Below, in pieces: positions 13,518-26,791 of a stretch of DNA of 64,000 nucleotides. Every line of letters begins with the position of its first letter. Position 1 is the stretch's first letter. The translations under genes and the position numbers were made by a program. The stretch spans positions 17,036,564-17,100,563 of the forward strand of contig JALGQZ010000009.1 in the NCBI GenBank assembly GCA_023105745.1. The letters run 5' to 3'. Origin of the DNA: Austropuccinia psidii. Taxonomy: Eukaryota; Basidiomycota; Pucciniomycetes; Pucciniales; Sphaerophragmiaceae. The notes under the pieces are model-generated. The model was given only the letters and a program-made list of their open reading frames with translations. It was not told the DNA's origin and ran no database searches.

Positions 13518-14038
13518 AATTTGTGTCACTTTTGGACCCTAAATTCAAGCTCAAGTTTTTCTTTACCCATGATGACTCAACCTTGGCTCACTTTGACTGT
13601 TCAGTAGCAAAACCTACCTGTATATTTGAAGATGAAGCAAAAAAGCACTTCTCTGTAACAAACCCCCAAACAACCCCATCACCAATCCCATAAAACATAG
13701 CTATGGCCTTATTTGATGAGATGTATCCATCATGGTTGCAGGAAGATACAACATTAGGGAAGAAGCTTAAATGCTTCTATGCAGAACCACCTGAGCCCAA
13801 AACAACCAATATTCAGTTTTTTTGGAAGTTCTGAAGTTTGGTTTTGCCTACTCTTAATCTAATGGCACAGAAGTATTTTTCTATCCCAACAACCAGTGCT
13901 CCCTCTGAGCATGTCTTCTCAGCGGGGCAAAAGATCTTAACTTACCAACAAAGCACTCTGACAGCAATGTATGTTGAACAACTTGCATGCATCAAATATT
14001 GGGCACAGTCCTTTGGCCCTTTGTGTCCTCACACATAG
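13518..14038 (+). pseudogene. hAT transposase C-terminal relic
   Basis: The frame opens with LLDPKFKLKFF, a landmark of hAT transposases just before the C-terminal part. It has an internal stop near 13692, then another at the tryptophan-rich site (WKF stop, near 13832). It ends in the dimerisation region: MAQKYFSIPTTSAPSEHVFS, then KILTYQQSTLTAMYVEQLACIKYW. The same motif order is intact in the hAT transposase at 43589-45848. No DNA-binding domain or terminal repeats were found, so this is a 3' fragment. Confidence 0.85.
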
Positions 14039-14098
14039 TTTTGCAAATCTAACCATGTAGTCTACAGCTCTAGTTAGTTTTTTGGGCTTTGTTGCTGG

Positions 14099-14380
14099 AA
14101 GTAACGCCTAAGTTATGTTCGGTCCCCTTCAGGGGGCCCAAGAGTACCCGTCCCCTCCGGGGACTTGAATGTTTTAGTAAAAAATAAGCTCCCCGCCTCC
14201 CTGCCTTAACGGGCGCGGAGGCGGGGTTTCCTCGTTTAGCCGGGTTCGGGCGACACATGCAGCTTAACAATCGAACACAGCTATGGACTGGGTCGGAACC
14301 AATTATTATAGCGCTATCATTTACGCGACCTGACCGTCCTTGCTGCACTGACGTTTTCTCGATCAAAACATAATACACCT
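14099..14380. other. GC-rich island with three strong hairpins
   Basis: This 280-bp stretch is far richer in GC than anything around it. It holds three inverted repeats in a row: 14121-14127/14132-14138 (7 bp with one wobble, TTCA loop), 14150-14155/14159-14164 (GTCCCC/GGGGAC, perfect 6 bp) and 14191-14200/14217-14226 (CCCCGCCTCC/GGAGGCGGGG, perfect 10 bp, 16-nt loop). A 102-codon frame on the minus strand (14070-14378) exists but looks like a by-product of GC content. It could be a structured RNA, a SINE or another dispersed repeat, or transferred DNA. I found no convincing tRNA fold or rRNA match by eye. Confidence 0.5.
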
Positions 14381-14697
14381 ATTTTACTAATTCCGAAAGA
14401 ACTACAGTCGCCTTACAATTATTTACAAACACATTCCGACTTACTATCATGCATTTCTAAAAAAATGGGATATTGTACCCATCGTAAAAAGTATAAAAAA
14501 AAAGTCATCCAAAAAACTGGAAATATCCAGTTAGAGTACAATCTTCAAGAGCATCATCAAAAACGAGAGGGAATCGATTGAGTTGGCGAATGCTAAGTGA
14601 AAAAGTGATGAAAAATGCTGGTCATGACAACTCTTTGGATATATTATAAAATGTAATGGAATATACATGTTTTCGAAAAAGAGCCTTGTCCATTAGA
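14381..14697. other. 3' flank of the transporter gene
   Basis: No feature beyond the likely 3' untranslated region of the minus-strand transporter gene that ends at 14698. Composition is intermediate between the GC island and the AT-rich surroundings. Confidence 0.4.
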
Positions 14698-17600
14698 TTA
14701 GAATGAAGGTAGCGGGCATTTACCCAAATTAGGGTTATCATCACTTTTATCATGAAGAATCATGCCCATCTAGATATAACCACATAAAAGATAAAATAAA
14801 TGATTTAATTTGATATGATATCTTCGCTCGATTTTTTACAGAAGCATGACTTACAGTTTGATAAGTAGTATAAATCGCAGCTATTACACCAAACAAAAAT
14901 ATGATGATGTCAATTGTTTTTTGGCGCAGAGTTTTGGCTATAGCTCGGTAGTGTAATAAAGGAGCTGAAAATAAAAATGTTAGTCATTGGATTAGGCCCT
15001 AAATGGAAATTTGTTGGACTAAACAGATTGCGCTTACGATAACAAAAACATAAGGGAACACATGCCAGACTTCCCATTAATGAAACAAACTTGTCAAGAT
15101 CACCAGCTCCGGCCCATGCAACAAAGGCGCAAAACACAACCGTCAAAGTCCTAAACATATTCTTTTGCCATTTCACTTGATTACTATATTTTCCACTTCT
15201 ACTAAATAGTCCATTTTCCATAATCCTCTACTCTCGACCATTAGAATGGCAAATCATCATTAAGACGGTAAACAAAAAAATGGAAACTTAACACTTTTAC
15301 TTACAACAGCTGGAAATAGTTGAAGTGGAGTTGATAACATGATTGCCATGCTATACAAAAACTGAGCAGCATTCACAAACCTAGACAGATCAATTCAATC
15401 AGTCAAAAAGATAGCATGATCATACAATGTGAAGGTTCAGAACTTGCTTATCCTCCTGAGATAAATTGACAAGAACAACTGTTTCAACATCAGATCCAAA
15501 TGCAGCATATCCTAATGCACCTGCGCCGGCAAACAAGACTAAGAGTCCAGCCATCACGCCACTTAAAACAGCAGGAAACTTGTGAGGTTCTTTCATGCTC
15601 TCGGTAATTGGGATTACCTGAAAAAAAAACAAAAGATTATTGAATCAGAAGACTGTTTATTTAGTCTAAAATGGGATTTTAAACAATAGCACTAACCAAG
15701 CCAACCCCCTCGAAGGCAAACACTGCAGTACCAACCATCAAAGGAAAACTTTGTGGATTGAACATTACGATTGGAGCCACGCCCATTTTTGAAATAATGT
15801 TGAGTTCGTAGCCAAATACATATAGCAGTCCAGTCAAAATAAACACGTCGGCGACGAGAGCTGTGCCTGAAAGTTTCTGAATATTCCTAATCATTGCCAG
15901 AGCTGAAAAAAAAAAGTAGGAAAAAAATGGAAATGAGATGATGTGCTCGAACTGAATATATCTTCTTATCAGAAAGAGACCAACGCAAATAAGCAATTAG
16001 TTGCCCGAAGATCAAGACGTAGACCGGAATCAACGTTTTACAGTCGGTGACTGCCAAGACGAACGCTTGCATGTTTTGAGCAATAAAGATAGTATAAGCA
16101 GCTACAAAACCGAGTTGGGAGACTACAAGTGAAAAGAGTATAGCACGTCTGCACCAGGGCCCATAGAGCAGACCGCCGATTTCTAAAGATGAGAATGTGA
16201 AATCCAATCAGATGAGGCATTTCAAAATTGATGGAAAACGGCCAAAAGACTGACCGCCAAATCCACCTGGAATTTCTAATCTGGTTTCGACCAGGAGAAT
16301 GAAAGAATAAAGTGAGATGATGGAGATGATGGAGAGCATAACAATGGAAAAGAGCATTCCACCGTTGGAGAAAGCTTTAGCAAGAAACAAGACCCCAGTT
16401 CCAACGAGTGATTTTAGTAACATCAAAATAGCCTGAGTGACGGTTGCATCGCCGTTACTGCCATCATGAAAACCGGGATATTTTCTTGAGAATGACAAGG
16501 ATCGATTGCGTTTGTTTTCATTAGTTTGTCTGGATCGAAGTTCTGGACGAGATCTACGATGAGCTAAAAGAGCTGTTCTTTCGTTATCCCTTCTAGAATT
16601 TGAATGAAGATCATCATCTGAGATTCCATCTTCAATGGGATCAATTTGATGCAAGGCACTAAAAGCTGCTTCTTCGACTTCATCAATCTCCTCTAAATCT
16701 TCACCACCAAAATGACCATACAAAGATAAAAAATCTATAAAACTTGATGAAAAGGAAATGATTTAAGATTAGAAAAAGTTGGAGAAAGAATATTAAAGAT
16801 GAAAAAGAAAAGATACTTTTTAGTGAATCTTTTATCATCTGATTCTTGAATTGGTTTTCCTATTGCAGCTCTTTTTTGATAAAGAAATGCACGACGGAAT
16901 CCGCCAGGTTGCATTATATCTTTGTAAGCCAAGGTAGGAATTGGTTGACCGGTATTTTGATGTGAATTGTTTAGATTATTAGGGCTGGTACCCAATTCAG
17001 TATCTCTAATACCAATTTCACTATCTCTAAAGCTAGTTCCTGATACTGAGATTGATCTAGTTCTAAATAAACCGAGTTGATTTGGTTTTGGATCGGTGAT
17101 GAGATGAGCGTTTGGTGAATTTACGTTAGATTGTTTGTTTGCCCATTTATAAACAGCATGATGAATATCACCACCAGGTAAATGAAAAGGAGTAGGATAA
17201 CTCTCATGATCTTTTGAATTGGATTGATTAACTGTAGTTGAAACTAAATGATCTTGTGCTAGATTTTTGATTGATTGCGACGATGAACCATTACCAGATG
17301 GACTAGTATCAGTTTTTGATTGATTTAAGATTCTTCTAGCGGCTTGTTGTTCTTCTTTATTCATTAAATGGCGACGAATGATTTGAGCTTTTTGCTCATC
17401 TGTGAGTTCGTCCAAGTTTGAATCATGATGATGAGTTGAAAAAGAGGAAGGTTCAAATGAATGATGATAAGAGCTAGATTGCTGCAATTGTAAATTTGAG
17501 CTTGATCCCGTTTGTGAGCTATTTAGATTAGATTGATTGAGATTCTGGTGATGATGGGAAGACAAAGATGAAGAGAGATTATTGAACAACTGATTGGATA

Positions 17601-17766
17601 AATTTGATGATGAGATCGGATGAGATTGATTTCTTGAATGTAGATTAATATCTTGATTCTGATTCTGTTGATTTTGTTGATTCTGTTGATTTTGTTGATT
17701 TTGTTGATTTTGTTGATTTTGATTGGATTCCTTGATGGATGGACTGGAAGAAGGAGGAGCTGTCAT
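14698..17766 (-). CDS. Vacuolar-type amino acid transporter (AAAP family, AVT3/AVT4-like), nine exons
   Basis: Likely moves amino acids across the vacuolar membrane by proton exchange, as yeast Avt3/Avt4 do. Exons in transcript order: 17766-16817, 16742-16240, 16182-15985, 15902-15697, 15617-15448, 15380-15305, 15227-15038, 14964-14855, 14769-14698. All phases join, giving 824 aa. The N terminus (1-320) is a low-complexity Ser/Asn/Gln tail with an NQQ-repeat tract near residues 15-40. Family landmarks follow: FLSLYGHFGGEDLEE, the first transmembrane helices with KSLVGTGVLFLAKAF (about 430), LYGPWCRRAILFS, SQLGFVAAYTIFIAQN, LPLAMIRNIQKLSGTALVAD, GTAVFAFEGVGLV, STPLQLFPAVRIMENGLF and YPPLLHY. 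Introns are 57-85 nt; the fifth is GC-AG. I chose the ATG at 17766; an in-frame ATG at 17811 would add 15 residues. The last small exon is the least certain. No lesion is seen. Confidence 0.87.
15381..15447 (-). other. GC-AG intron (intron 5 of the transporter gene)
   Basis: The 5' splice site reads GATAA/GCAAGT, the classical strong consensus for GC-AG introns, and the 3' site reads CTGTCTAG/G. Only this choice restores phase and joins NLSQEDK to FVNAAQFLYS. The two GT dinucleotides nearby (15437 and 15423 areas) leave the wrong phase. The other seven introns use GT-AG. Confidence 0.85.
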
Positions 17767-17868
17767 GGTAAAGTGGTAGATTTTAAAAAGTTGAGATTGA
17801 ATTTCGACCAAATTTTAAATTTTTAGCCCTGAAAAGGTTGAAGCCTGGCAAGGTTAACCTGAGGTTAG

Positions 17869-17906
17869 GTTAAAGTTAGCTCCAAGTTAAGTTAAAGTTA
17901 ACTTGG
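17869..17906. promoter_or_regulatory. Inverted and direct repeats in the transporter promoter
   Basis: About 100-140 bp upstream of the chosen ATG, GTTAAAGTTA occurs twice (17869-17878 and 17891-17900). A perfect 9-bp inverted repeat CCAAGTTAA/TTAACTTGG spans 17882-17906 with a 7-nt spacer. Such symmetry could be a site for a dimeric regulator. The role is inferred from position only. Confidence 0.3.
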
Positions 17907-20298
17907 CTTAATTCAAATTGAAGTGATCCTAGACAATGTATGAAATTTATCTGAATGAGATGGATTCTTTCATCAAGGATGGAGGGATGAAATTCAAATT
18001 TAGTAAAATAATCTTCTCAAAATTTGTTCAACTTGAGTTTTAAATTTTACTTGATTCAAATTTAAGCAACAAATGTTGAGAGTTAGCAAACTTTCATGAT
18101 GATATATCAAGTCAATAGATACTAATATGGGCTGATCAGGCTTACAAAATCTCAAAACAACTCTTGAATTTTTATCTCAAGGGTTGTTTTTGGAAAGGAA
18201 GGGAAGGTGGAAAAGCATTCACTCTGGAGGGGCTCAAAAAATGAAGGTTTTTTAAGAATGGAAATAAAATGATCAACTTTTTAAGCAAGAGTCAGTAACA
18301 AGCTGAATTATCAATCAAGGAAAAGGGAAGAGTGCCAAACACAAGTGGAAAGGGCTTAATTACTGTTTCATCTTAGCTATTGATGATGCAGTGAGGCATC
18401 AATCAAAACCATCAGTTTATTAGATGATTAGCTGACTGTGAGAACAGCAAAACCCAGCTTGAAGGTGGGATCAGTATAAATGAGAACCTGGACAATGAAG
18501 ATTTAGTGGGATGGAAAAAAGCTGGGCTAAGTTGATAAAGCAGAAAAATTATACTTCCATATGTGATTTGAGACATCTTTCCTTTAAGTTAAAGTTGACC
18601 TCACAGGCAAAGATATTGTTTGTCCTCATTGGCAAAGGCTGGTGCAGTTGGTATGATTTCATAGAAGAATATTCTTCATATTTTCCGCAGGGAGAATAGG
18701 TGAGTCTGAGGCAGTGAGGTTGGATCTTTATCAGGTTAGCCTTCATTGGTGGCTGTGGTAAATTCTTATCCCTAAAATCACAGATTTAAGATCTTCAATT
18801 TCTAAGTGCTAAAGCCCCATTAGTTTTCCTATTTCAGGATGAAAACCTTATGTTTTTTTATCTAAGATCATTTATTTCAAAATTTTGAATCTTAGCTGAG
18901 TTTTATTTAATTTCTCATCCAGAGACTTCTTTTCTTTATAAAATCAATATTCTTATTTATCAATCCTTTTGAAGTTTTTAAATTTTTCTTGGAAAATTTT
19001 ACAAATAATACTCATCTGAAGCATGGTTCAAAAAATAAAACAATAAAGAACAGCTTCAAGTTATGAGTTTATTTCAATAAATTATATAGATTTATGTCAA
19101 ATGTATTTTGATTTAAGCCTTAAATATGACACTTGAGACAAAATAATCACAATTTATGGAATTAACTCTCTCATTTTATGAAATATATTCTTATTATAAT
19201 CTCAGATATATCTGATTCTATATTCCATCATTTCAGTTCAGGTTATTCAAGTATATGAAATATTCACTTAGATTAATCACTAAGTGATACTATAGAATAA
19301 GATGATGATAAATGATATAGTTGATATCATGATTTAGTAAACATAGTTCTATATTAAAGTGATCCCCTTCAAATATACAAAATAATAATTTTTCAACTAT
19401 CACATCGTTTCAACCTACTTCATCAATAAATGAATTAAGCTTTAACTTTTTGCTTTTATTTTATTTCTCTTATAATAGGATCATTTTTTACTATTCAAAT
19501 CTAAAAACAGATTTCTATGAGGACTAAAATCCTTCTGATTGATGAATAATTTCAAAAACTCATTCAAATATCCATATGTTTTATCATACCAAATGAGACA
19601 TCTCTGGTAAATATGAAAATTACTAATGCTAAATATATACAATTCATTTATGATTTAATTTTCTGTTGAGATTTTTAAATTAAAATTTACTTTGTTTTGA
19701 TTTTATAATTTTATGAGGATAACTAAACTCCATTTATAAAGTATTTTCTTGACTCTATATCTGATTTAAATAAGTTATTCAACATTCTTATTAAAATTAT
19801 CCAATTTCTTTATTGATAATTGTTAAGCACCTAATACTTGTTTCTTTTAAGTAACCCTATTGAAGATCTTATAGAATATATTTATTGTAAAATATCTTAT
19901 GAGAAATATATTCACTATATAAAGAGAAATAAATATGATGATTTGAAGAGATAAAATTTCTTATCTATAAGATTTTTTCTTGTATTACTTCCAATTAATA
20001 AGAAAGAAAAATAATATTATTTCATAAATTTAAATAAAACTTGATATTCTGTTAATATTATTTTTTTAAAAAAAAATAAAGAAAAGAAAATCATCAGAAT
20101 TTTTGTTTCATTATTATTCATTATTGATAAATATAAATCATTGTATTATTATATTTATATATTTCTCATAGAATTCAATCTAATTCTATTTATATAAAGA
20201 ATCATTAAGATCCCATATATTTGAAATCCAAAAAGATATCATTTTGAAAAGATTTTGATTAATAAATTACCTCTTAATGTAAGGATTCAGATTATTTT
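17907..20298. other. Intergenic DNA, no gene recognised
   Basis: Upstream flank of the transporter gene. A 62-codon plus frame (18511-18699) and a 65-codon minus frame overlapping it have no recognisable features. 19000-20298 is AT-rich and featureless. The sequence ends at the 5-bp target duplication of the solo LTR. Confidence 0.45.
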
Positions 20299-22489
20299 TG
20301 TAAGGTTTGTCTATGAAACTCTTGATAATAGTAGCAATATCAAGAGTACTATGACTGTCCTCAGTAGAAAAATATAATATAATAAAATATTATAACCACA
20401 AATTTAAATATAATTATTAAAAATAATTATATATAAAAAAAATAAATTTAATTATTATTATAATAATATAATAATAAAAAAAAATAATAATTATAATAAA
20501 TTATAATTATTCTATTATTGTTATAGTCACTGACAGTTATAACAATAAGAAGTGTAAAGCTCTTAATGAGACAATTACACGTGGAAAATATGAATATTAA
20601 CCACTTATAAATAATATAAATATTATTTATAAAAAGAATTAAACACACACTGTGCAGAAATAATTCTTTTAGAATAAAAATTCTATATAAAAAAAACTAA
20701 TACTAGATAAAAAAATATAGAATTCTAGAGAAGACTTACTTATAAGATTTATTTAATACAATAAGTCAAAATACAACAGTTATAATATTAAATAATAATT
20801 ATAAGTTAAAAACACGTCAAAAATCAATAAATTTAAAGATAAAACAACTTTTAATAATATAAATTATGATTCAAGAGCTTTTGAGAGGAATTTGTGGATT
20901 TTAAAAGATATTTAAAATGATAATTTTAAATAATAAAATATATTATTGGTGATTACAACAATAATCTAAATTCTATGACTTCAATTCTTTAATTTCAATA
21001 AATAAAGAATAAAAATAACTTAAGAATTACTTTTAATAATAAGATTTTATATTTAATAAAACTTTTACCTGTTTAAATTTCTAATATGATTGGATTGATA
21101 ATGAATGATGGACAAAACAGTGATGAAAAGACTCTTTTTATGTCTTCAGGGCAGCTCTCATGATTCATAATGAATGTAGAGGGCGTGCTCAGGTCAAAAC
21201 TGAAAAACCATGCTTAAAAATAGAGTTCTTAACTTAAGGCAACTTATTTTTACTTCCAATTTAAAGTTACCAGTGTTATTCTTAACTCCAAGTAACTTTA
21301 ATCCTCATTTAGTTTAATTATTTTAAGTTTTAATATAAAATAAGTTTATTTATATTAAAGTTCATCACATGAACAACTTAAAATTAGAGTTTCAAGCAGA
21401 AATCTTCTAAACCCAGTTTTTAATTAATTTTTAAAGAAATCATAATTTTCTTTAAGCTTAATTAAAAGAGTAAATTTCCAGGCTAATTACCCAGGAAATT
21501 TATTTATAAAAGATACTTAAAATTTAATTTATATATTGATAATATTAAATTCTAAGTTGTGTGAAATTTTCAAGCAAATCCATTAAGAATTGGATTTTTA
21601 ATGAATTTTTGAAGTTATTGCTATTCTTCCACGTAAAATAGCAATACACACCAAACCTTAAGTTTTGATAAGGTTTTAATGCTTGAAACTTTAAAGTTTT
21701 AAGCTTATTTAAGGTTTTTAAGCTTAATTAAGCTCTGACAGTTCTTAAAACCTTGATTTCAAGCCTGCATATTGGGATTTACCCTTTGGCAGCTTGAAAT
21801 TCCTGTCCAAATTGGGATAAAACCAGTTTAAACCTTAAGGTTGGATCAAAGTCTAATCTTAAAGTTTAAATAAGGTTGAAAATCCTTCAATACAGGTGGA
21901 CAACCTTAATTGAGTCCTTGCAGATCCAAAAAGTTGGGTACCCCAGCTCTATTTGGTCTTTTTCCTTTGTCCCACCTTTTTGTGTGGATTTTGCCCTTTT
22001 ATTTATTTAAAGCCATACCATGGCTTTAAACCCTTTTAAATTGAGCTCACGCAGGATTTACATTCTGTATGGAAAATCCTTAGCCAATTCAGTAAATATA
22101 CACAACACCTCAATTTTAACTAAAATTTTGGTAAAGTTGCATAAACCTTATGTAACTTTAAATTTAAGCTTAAATAAGCTTAAATTTAACAATTTTAAAA
22201 AATGTTAAAAAAGCTACATTAGTACTGTGAGATTCTTAAATCTTCCAATAACACAAGAAATAAGTGTTTTTGGGTATAACACCCTATGGGTGTACCCTAG
22301 GTTATTTTTGGTGTAGAATCCAAAAATGACATAATAATTATAACTTTGTTTATCCAAAATAAAGTTATACTTATTTTTTGTTATTTTTTATTTTAAATTC
22401 AACTAAAAAGTCTGTTTAAGACAAAATTGACTGTCTGTAAAATCATTTGTGGCCTTATGGGTATGTTATACATACCTCACAGGCTCACA
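20299..22489. mobile_element. Solo LTR with ATTTT target duplication
   Basis: Starts TGTAAGG and ends GGCTCACA, the same termini as the LTRs at 38396-40221 and 55979-57796. It shares internal landmarks in the same order: TATGAAACT near the start, CTGTCCTCA, CACAACACCTCAATTTTAAC (near 22098), AAGCTTAAAT words, and a final CATACCTCACAGGCTCACA like their ATACCTCTAAGGCTCACA. It is flanked by identical 5-bp sequences ATTTT (20294-20298 and 22490-22494). There is no internal coding sequence, so it is a solo LTR left by recombination. At 2191 bp it is longer than its relatives and is a diverged or AT-expanded member. Confidence 0.85.
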
Positions 22490-22494
22490 ATTTT

Positions 22495-25400
22495 ATTGTA
22501 TTAAAATTAAATGAAGAAATGAAATTCAACTCTATTATTATGTTTTATTAATTGAATACTAAAATATAATTAAACTCTTTCTTTAAAAAGTTCTAACTTA
22601 ATTAATAAAAACTAATTATATGAGCCATATATAATTAAGGTTTTAAATGATGCAAAAATTAAAGATAAATATTGAATTCATTTTGATATCAAAAGATTTT
22701 TTATATATTATAATCCAATTGAACTAATTCTATTTAGTCTTAATATACAAAAAAAAACTCTTGATTTCTTTATTATTATTGAATAATTTACAGAAATAAT
22801 TTATTAAGAAATCAAATTATCTCAATGAGATTTATTTATTTTATAATATTAAATAGAATACCACAAAAAAAATAAATTTCATTCTTCAGAAATTGATTCT
22901 GACTCAAGACAAAATCTTGTTAAAACAACTTGGGGGTTAATTGGAAATAATTATTACTAATTAGGTAAAATATTTTCTATTTATCAATTTTACAATATAT
23001 GAAACTAAAAAAAAATCAAGAATTTTGTGGTAAAGAAAGTAATATATTGAGTTGATTTTAACTTTTTTAGATTTTTTTTTAGTTTTAGGAATATATTTTT
23101 AGTGAATTTTTTAATTTTCCTAACTATAAAAGCTTCTATAAATCAATCACCATGAGCAAAGTGGCTTCACCTTACAGAAGGTGTTGCATTTGGAAAATCA
23201 ATTAGTAGATAAGTTGGAAATAGGTTTAAAACTGAATTGGAATTGAAACGTTAAAATTGAATATTTGGAAGAAATACAAGCCACATCTACAATCCTAAAA
23301 ATTATAGTTAAAACCCCTTATTGTTGTTTGGACATGAATTATAGCTCAAAATATCAGAAAGACTCATTCACAAAAAAAAAACCATAACTTTCGACCTCAG
23401 ATGGCTATTTCTATATCTAAACTCAATATTTCAAAATGATAATATATGTTACTATAAAAAGCTTAAAATCAAGAATAATATTCACTTTTTTATTATTATT
23501 TCATAGGATGAGACCACAGTATCAGTTAAATAAACTATACTTACAGTTCATAATAAGATAAGATTACTCCAAAACTCCACTATCTTGAGTATTAACCCTA
23601 AATTCTCCATGAGATCCTGGAGGTTTTGTATTATCCTTCTCAAAATGTAGGAATATCTTTCAGGAAAGTGAAGAGTTATATTTTTTTATTTTGAATAGAA
23701 ATTAAATTTAACAATGTTGTTTTTTTGAGATTATTTAAAGTAAAACAGATTGAATATATTGAAACACAAAAGTCTCTGATAATCTATAGTAAAAGTATTT
23801 TTAAAAGCTAAATGCTTTTACAAAATGAGATATTTTAATTTAAAATTGATAAATTTAAATTAATAAATTTTAATAAATTAATATATATTTCCTTAATAAC
23901 TATTTTCAAAAATTAGGTTGTAAAAGATATTCATCTCTATTTGTGAATATAGAATAATGGTATTTGGAAGATTAAAAAAAATAACATTGAATAATAATTT
24001 ATTGGATCCCCTAATAATATACCAATGAGATTATTGGCATGATATCTCAATATTTCTATCATTAAATTACTCCTTACATAGGCCATGTAAAACTGTACCC
24101 AATTTATAATCCTTATCTTATCAAAATTAATCCTTCATAATAATGAGCTATCAAAATAAATTATTTTCAGATTATACCAATACAAGATATATATTTTTCA
24201 ATTATAAATTTTAATTCCCACATAATAATTCAAATGAATTTATTCTAAAATTTTTATAAATAATACTTAAGAAATTAATTGAGAAGTTTTAAGAATGATA
24301 ATGAAAATTAAATTTAAAGTATCTAAGAAATTTTAATTAAATAATTTAAAGTTTGAATCCTTAAATTGTGTAAGAAACTCTGATTTAATTGAATTTATTG
24401 AATTTTTTTTCTTCAAATTGTGCTAGATTGAAAAGATTCTTTGTGTAATATCAAAATAAAATATCTTTGAGTTTTCAATATACTATTTTATATTCATATT
24501 TTACATTAATAAATAGTAAAAAATTTATAGGAAGTATCTATTATTAATTCAAAATGAGTATTTCTACACAAATTCTCCTATTTTGATAATTATCTCTTAT
24601 AAATTAAAGATTTTTATTCATAATAGTTTGAATTATATCACAAGTATAATTTAAAATTTCAATTAAATATTAGCCAAAGATATTTAAAATAATTTTTAAA
24701 AAGTTTCAAAAAGTTAATTAATGAAAATTATTTCATATAAATTTAAAAATTAATATTAATATTAAATTTTTAATATTATATTTTTCAGTTTTAATTAATT
24801 GGTGGTTTTTGAAAATTAATTATTAAGTAATATATAATTTAAAAAATGGTAAAATAATCATAATTCAAGAAAAAAAAAAATTATGTTATATAATAAAAAA
24901 ATTCTTTATGAGAAAATTTTTTTTTTGTTTCATTTAAAAATATTTATCATTTAAATAAAATTTTATTAAAATATATTAGAGAATAAATTGTTTTAAAAAA
25001 AATAAAAATAAATTTTGACATAATAATTCAAATTAATTTTAAAAGGTTAGTGTTTTTTGAGAGTTTGGAAATAAAAATAAATGAAGCTTAAAAATAAATA
25101 TTTTTCTGTTTTTGGAAGGAAGATATCTATTAGTAATCAATATCCAGTAATATAACTAATAATTTAATACTTATAACTTGATTTATTACAATAGCAAAAA
25201 GTACTTAATCATCAGAATCCAACCTTTTTGATGAGCTCTGGTAGCTTTAAAAATTTCCTTGAATATTTTTTTTGAGTTATTATAATAAAACTTTCAGATT
25301 TTTTTTAATGATACTTTTAAATTCAAGTAATTAAATATTTTGAAATGATCTTAATGTTTCTTTAAATTGATTAGTAGAGTAAGTATTCTTAAAAAATAAG

Positions 25401-26786
25401 AAATATATTTTTTTAATATTCCTCCAAAATTATTTTCTCAGAAAATTGCAAATTGTAATTAGGGGCTACCACCCTTTTCCATAAATGTGATCTGAGAGAT
25501 CCCAAGGTGTGATTATTCAGGGGAAATTTCATTCCCTTAAACTTCATAGATTTACACAAGGTCCAATTAGAATAATAAACTTCAGGAAAAGATTTTCTGG
25601 AAAATTTTTTGAGGAAGCCTTTAAAAAGATCGAGTGTTTTTAACTGAACTGAATCTGATTTTGGTTATACTTTTTTAACTTTTCCATACATTATTAAAAT
25701 CAAATCTGGAAATTCTGATGATGATTTGAATTAGTTTTATTTGGGGAGCTTTTTTACCTACTCCATTCACAACGTCTCTTAATATTATCTTTTGTAGTAA
25801 TTTTTGGAATACTGACTTGTAAATATGTTTTTGAATTTTTTTATGAAGATTTATATTTATTAATTATAATTAAAATAAAGTCAAAAAAAACTCTCAACTG
25901 TGTTTTTAATTATATTTTCCTGAGTCACAAGGTAATTTATTCTTTCTCCTACTTAGAATGAAACAACTGAGGGTAGTCCATAGTTGAAAATAACTTCATA
26001 TAAATGTTTAGATATGTGTAAAGTGGGTTTTAGATCTAATTTTGGGTCTCAATTCTCTAATAAGCTCCGGCAATAGTTAACTAAGAGCTTATCAAATAAA
26101 GATTTGAAACTTTAAAAATCGAGTGGGTCATTGCAATGTTAACTAAAGAGACTAAAGTGGAAGTGGTTTAAATAAGTATTTCTCTGGAGGGATTTAAATA
26201 CTTTTCATTATTTAATTTTGCAATGAGTAATAAGAATATATGCACTGTATATAAGATAAGCCAATCAGAAGCCTTTTGGGTTTCACATGAAGGAAATCCC
26301 ATATTTCTGGGTATATGGGTTTTAAATGATGAAAGGATAATCTTATGGTTATCTTCATGTAGAAATTTAAGCTCCTCAATGGTTATATTCAGTTTTGTCT
26401 TGGATTAACCCAGGAGTGGTGACAAAGAAGAAATGTGCTTTTTCTGTGAGATAAATGAAAATTTCTGTGGAAAGAGGTAGAATTATTCATTCTACCTGAT
26501 TCCTTTGAAAATATGCCAGGTTATTGATTAAAAATTTCTTGGGATATTAATGAAGTGGAACTTGGGAAAAATTTCCTTTCCTTTCCTTTAACACATGATT
26601 TTTTCAGTATTTCTTCAGGAGAACCTTGTGATGAAATTTGTGATGATCTTCTCAGTTGAGAGATCGATGGAGGGTTAGGTCTTGATAGAAGGTTTGAGCC
26701 TGTGGGGTTTCTTTGAAAAGACTGGGAGCTTGGATTGTGTACCACTAGATATTTGAGCGTTGGACCTGATATCTGAATTTGACTCT
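22495..26786. other. AT-rich DNA, no gene recognised
   Basis: Very AT-rich, many homopolymer runs, no coding family seen. The right end (26200-26786) has two short open frames (plus 26223-26408; minus 26521-26745, Ser/Pro-rich). It may belong to the same decayed CACTA-like element seen at 36.6-37.4 kb, which gypsy element 1 would have split. That link is an inference. Confidence 0.4.
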
Positions 26787-26791
26787 CTTTA

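Noticed and set aside
14070..14378. 102-codon minus-strand frame across the GC island
   Set aside because: The hairpins dominate the sequence and explain the frame. I could not tie it to a protein family or to the neighbouring gene.
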